From Bacteroidales bacterium UBA5429 (GTDB lineage: Bacteria > Bacteroidota > Bacteroidia > Bacteroidales > WCHB1-69): a DNA stretch of 64,000 nucleotides. The stretch is from positions 10,410-74,409 of the forward strand of contig DIRT01000036.1 of the NCBI GenBank assembly GCA_002427605.1, in the 5' to 3' direction. How positions within the stretch are numbered: the stretch's first letter is position 1; every line of letters begins with the position of its first letter. The notes beneath the pieces were generated by a model, which did no database searches, was not told the origin of the DNA, and saw nothing but the letters and a program-made list of their open reading frames with translations. Made by a program: the position numbers and the translations under genes. Below, one piece after another: positions 61,187-64,000 of the stretch.

Positions 61187-62212
61187 GTGAAAATTAAAAT
61201 AGGTGTATCTGTTTTTCTTTTTTCGCTCTTATTGATCATAAGTGGGATAGTGGCAACTACTTTTGGCGTTGTTCCTATCCCATTTATTGATGTTGTCAAA
61301 ATTTTACTTTCTCCATTAGGTATAACGGATGTTTCCGGATACTCCGAAGGGTACGTTTTGACAATTTTGCAGCTCCGGGTGCCCAGGGTAATCTTCTCCA
61401 TATTGGCTGGTGCCTCTTTGGCAATCTGTGGAGCTGTTTTTCAGTCTGTTTTCAGAAATCCGATTTGTGATCCTTATATCATAGGAATTTCCTCCGGAGC
61501 CTCACTGGGTGCAGCTATTGCATTTATTTTAGGTTGGGATGTGCTCTTTTTTGGGGTTACTATTCCTGCTCTGATTACAGCTTTATTGACTCTATTTCTT
61601 ATTTTAGGTATAGCGGGGGTGACACATCGGAACTCGATTCAAACCCTCTTATTAGCGGGAATCGCAGTTAATTTTTTGATTTCTGCGGCAATCACTTTGC
61701 TCATGGTGATGAATAAACAAGAAATGCAGAAAATTATCTTTTGGACTATGGGAAGTTGCGCCTCTGTTTCTTATCAGGAAATTCTTTTCTTCCTACCCTT
61801 GTTTTTATTTTCCATTTTTGTGCTTTTTTATTTTTCAAAAGACTTGAATATCATGCAGTTTGGGAGTGAAACTGCCAGATCTTTGGGGGTTAACTCTCAG
61901 TTTGTAATGTTAGCCTCTCTTTTTGTTTCCTCTTTATTGATTGCGGCTGTAGTTTCCATCTCGGGAGTGATCGGGTTTATTGGTTTGATCATTCCTCATA
62001 TTGTGAGACTGTTATGGGGAAACAATAATAGACATGTTTTTATTTTTTCTATCTTTTTAGGCGCATTTTTCTTACTTATAGCCGACACGTTAGCTAGAAC
62101 ATTAGTATCCAATGCGGAACTTCCTGTAGGCTCTATCACAGCCATGGCAGGAGCTCCCTATTTTATCTATTTGTTGTTGAGAAAGAACAAACAGAATGGC
62201 GTGCTTATTTAA
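61187..62212 (+). CDS. FecCD/BtuC-type ABC transporter permease
   Basis: A 341-residue inner-membrane permease with about ten transmembrane helices, of the family for iron-siderophore, heme or cobalamin uptake. Hallmarks are RVPRVIFSILAGASLAICGAV-type, FRNPICDPYIIGISSGASLGA and the coupling region ISGVIGFIGLIIPHIVRL. It begins with GTG 27 nt after the PLP enzyme. No ATPase or binding protein is adjacent: upstream is metabolic and downstream is convergent. Its partners must be encoded elsewhere. Its last 8 nt overlap the convergent protease gene. Confidence 0.88.
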   Translation: MKIKIGVSVFLFSLLLIISGIVATTFGVVPIPFIDVVKILLSPLGITDVSGYSEGYVLTILQLRVPRVIFSILAGASLAICGAVFQSVFRNPICDPYIIGISSGASLGAAIAFILGWDVLFFGVTIPALITALLTLFLILGIAGVTHRNSIQTLLLAGIAVNFLISAAITLLMVMNKQEMQKIIFWTMGSCASVSYQEILFFLPLFLFSIFVLFYFSKDLNIMQFGSETARSLGVNSQFVMLASLFVSSLLIAAVVSISGVIGFIGLIIPHIVRLLWGNNNRHVFIFSIFLGAFFLLIADTLARTLVSNAELPVGSITAMAGAPYFIYLLLRKNKQNGVLI

Positions 62213-63800
62213 CTTTTAAGGCGCGCTGAACAATAGGATCTTTTTCATTGAGAATAGGATAGAAAGCCTCATTCTGATACAGATTTCTCCCAATTAGAGC
62301 TTTGAGCCAATGCCTTAGTTCTTCCTTCTCTTTGTTGTTGATTATGATATCCTTTTTATTGTTTTTATTTTGATAAAAGTTGATATAATCTTGAATCATG
62401 GAATCATCAATTCTCATATTTTTAACGAAATGAATGGCTGAGCGATATCTGGATTTTAATACTTGATGATTATCAGTAGAATAATTAAGGCAAAACTCGA
62501 TTAAAAGCGAGGAGTTAAGGAGTGCCTTAAATGATTCGGAGAATGTAGTTGTGTCCAGGGGAACAACAATATCCGGAAGAATCCCTCCACCACCATAAAC
62601 GGTTCTTCCCTTTTTAGTTTTATATTGCAGGAGTTCTTCTTCATCTTGAGGTGTCTTTTCTTCTAATGAAGAGTTTTCCCCATATCTTTTGATGAAATCA
62701 TCATAGTAAGCTTCTACTCCTTTTTTATAACTTCTTTGAATCGATCTGCCACTAGGGGTGTGATATCGTGCAATAGTCAACCTCAAAGTTGATCCGTCTG
62801 ACAGAGTAATCAATCTTTGAACCAAGCCCTTTCCAAATGATCTTCTACCTACTACTGTTCCCCTGTCATTATCCTGAACAGCACCGGCAACAATCTCTGA
62901 AGCGGAAGCACTAAACTCATCAATTAAGATGATTAGTTCCCCATCTTCAAACAAACCTTTAGAGGTAGCATGAAATTTCTCTGTTTCCGTATGCTCGCCC
63001 TCGGTGTATAGAATCAGCTCCCCCCTTTTTAAAAAATGATCACAAATTTGAAGAGCAGCTTCCAAATAGCCTCCGGAATTTCCTTGTAGATCCAAAATTA
63101 ACTTTTTCATTCCTTTCTGGATTAAATTCTCTAACGCCGTTTCAAATTCTGAGACAGTAGTTCCTCCAAATTGGTTGATTTTAATATATCCGGTTTTAGG
63201 TTGAATCATGTATGCAATATCAACAGAATGGGTTTCAATAACGTCCCTGGTAATTGTATAAGGAAGGAGAGTGCTTATCCCGGGTCTGAGGATAGAAATC
63301 TGTACAGTAGTTCCTTTTTTACCACGTAGTTTTTTTAACACCTCCTCGTTAGTAATGCCCACTTTTGCTACTTTTTCGGAGTTAACCTCAATGATACGGT
63401 CTCCCGTGCGGATTCCTGCTTTTTCTGATGGTCCGCCGGAGGTTGTATTGATAACCATAATGGTATCATTAATGATGTTAAACTGAATGCCAATCCCTTC
63501 AAATGCTCCATCTAATACTTCCTGTTGTTTTTTATTCTCTTCAGCAGTTGAGTACGTAGAGTGTGGATCCAGGGATTCCAACATGGATGTAATAGCCCGC
63601 TCCATCAGTTGGTTATTATTGACGGTATCAACATATTTAGTGTTGATGTGATATAAAACCTCTTCCAGTTTATTAGAAACATTGACTACATAATGCTTTT
63701 GATTGGCCAGGTTTCTATAATTGATCCCTAAATAGAGTGCAAAAATTAGGAGGAGTGAGTAAAATAGATATTTTAATAATTTTATAATAGATTGATTCAT
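62205..63800 (-). CDS. S41 carboxy-terminal processing protease (CtpA/Prc family)
   Basis: A 531-residue envelope protease. An N-terminal hydrophobic helix (about 8-26) anchors or exports it. A PDZ domain (about 95-175, GIGIQFN ... GGPSEKAGIRTGDRIIEVN) precedes the S41 catalytic domain. The nucleophile serine is in FSASASEIVAGA and the lysine in SFGKGLVQ. A C-terminal helical region (about 440-531) follows. It would cleave exported proteins at hydrophobic C-termini. The promoter is 66 nt upstream. Its end overlaps the permease gene by 8 nt. Confidence 0.92.
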   Translation of the reverse strand: MNQSIIKLLKYLFYSLLLIFALYLGINYRNLANQKHYVVNVSNKLEEVLYHINTKYVDTVNNNQLMERAITSMLESLDPHSTYSTAEENKKQQEVLDGAFEGIGIQFNIINDTIMVINTTSGGPSEKAGIRTGDRIIEVNSEKVAKVGITNEEVLKKLRGKKGTTVQISILRPGISTLLPYTITRDVIETHSVDIAYMIQPKTGYIKINQFGGTTVSEFETALENLIQKGMKKLILDLQGNSGGYLEAALQICDHFLKRGELILYTEGEHTETEKFHATSKGLFEDGELIILIDEFSASASEIVAGAVQDNDRGTVVGRRSFGKGLVQRLITLSDGSTLRLTIARYHTPSGRSIQRSYKKGVEAYYDDFIKRYGENSSLEEKTPQDEEELLQYKTKKGRTVYGGGGILPDIVVPLDTTTFSESFKALLNSSLLIEFCLNYSTDNHQVLKSRYRSAIHFVKNMRIDDSMIQDYINFYQNKNNKKDIIINNKEKEELRHWLKALIGRNLYQNEAFYPILNEKDPIVQRALKVK

Positions 63801-63865
63801 AAATGGTTGAAGTAATTAATAAAAGAATTAAGATTACTAAAATCTATGCTTACATAATTTTTTGG

Positions 63866-63894
63866 CAAAAGTACATAAATGTTTTGATTTTCAA
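63866..63894 (-). promoter_or_regulatory. Promoter for S41 protease
   Basis: On the minus strand TTG (63894 to 63892), an 18-nt spacer and TACTTTTG (63873 to 63866) form a complete Bacteroidota-type promoter. The leader to the ATG at 63800 is about 60 nt. Confidence 0.7.
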
Positions 63895-63980
63895 TATTAT
63901 ATTCCAATTCACTGTTGTCCGATAAAAAATTTATAAAGTAAGGGGGAGATTTTTCAATCAGCCCCCATTACTCTTTTTTG

Positions 63981-63988
63981 TAGTTTTG
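63981..63988 (+). promoter_or_regulatory. -7 element for a gene beyond the window
   Basis: TAGTTTTGCA reads rightwards 12 nt before the window end, implying a plus-strand gene outside. A GGGGG/CCCCC inverted pair (63942-63946 and 63962-63966) lies just upstream. Confidence 0.45.
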
Positions 63989-64000
63989 CACGAACAAAAA

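Overview
This AT-rich window is chromosomal DNA from a member of the Bacteroidota, most likely order Bacteroidales. Three things point there: the promoters carry the Bacteroidota -7 element (TAnnTTTG), with no Shine-Dalgarno pattern obvious to me; the window encodes a type IX secretion system (T9SS) core in the order porP-gldK-gldL-gldM-gldN plus T9SS cargo with both type A and type B C-terminal sorting domains; and rpoC is followed by a DUF3467 gene. I see no insertion sequence, prophage or CRISPR array.

Layout. (1) 1-2.8 kb, minus strand: the 5' end of tuf behind tRNA-Thr(GGU), then ugd and rmlD (nucleotide-sugar synthesis). (2) 3.1-18.9 kb: two giant tandem surface proteins (about 2280 and 2754 aa). 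They share an N-terminal module, a pre-C-terminal module, a type A sorting domain and a near-identical promoter, but have different repeat cores (HYR-like versus HYR plus SprB repeats). (3) 18.9-21.5 kb: an MsbA-type ABC exporter and trmB. (4) 21.7-33.2 kb: the housekeeping block secE-nusG-rplKAJL-rpoBC-DUF3467, with a large hairpin between rplL and rpoB. (5) 33.3-36.5 kb: a PorE-like T9SS protein, rmlC and a phosphoglycolate phosphatase. (6) 36.5-40.8 kb, minus strand: a type B T9SS cargo protein, a glutaminyl cyclase lipoprotein and aspartokinase in one apparent operon. (7) 41-45.8 kb, minus strand: a GtrB-like glycosyltransferase flanked by two paralogous polytopic membrane proteins. (8) 45.9-55.6 kb: a 1154-aa predicted outer-membrane protein, then porP-gldKLMN. 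(9) 55.7-63.8 kb: leuS, a Wzx-like flippase, a Cys/Met-metabolism PLP enzyme, a FecCD-type permease, and a convergent S41 protease.

Much of the window concerns building and decorating the cell surface. GldK/L/M/N, PorP and the PorE-like protein form part of the T9SS, and the two giants and the type B protein are probable cargo. The sugar-nucleotide genes, GT2 cassette and flippase may supply surface glycans. The glutaminyl cyclase probably caps the N-terminal Gln that every signal-peptidase-I type exported protein here would expose (7 of 7 by my reading). The giant-adhesin block sits between tRNA-Thr/tuf and secE/nusG, which are adjacent in many Bacteroidota, so this locus looks rearranged.

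Functions are read from motifs and family knowledge; no database search was run. Several start codons were moved from the longest open frame, using promoter position or signal-peptide shape, and each case is stated.
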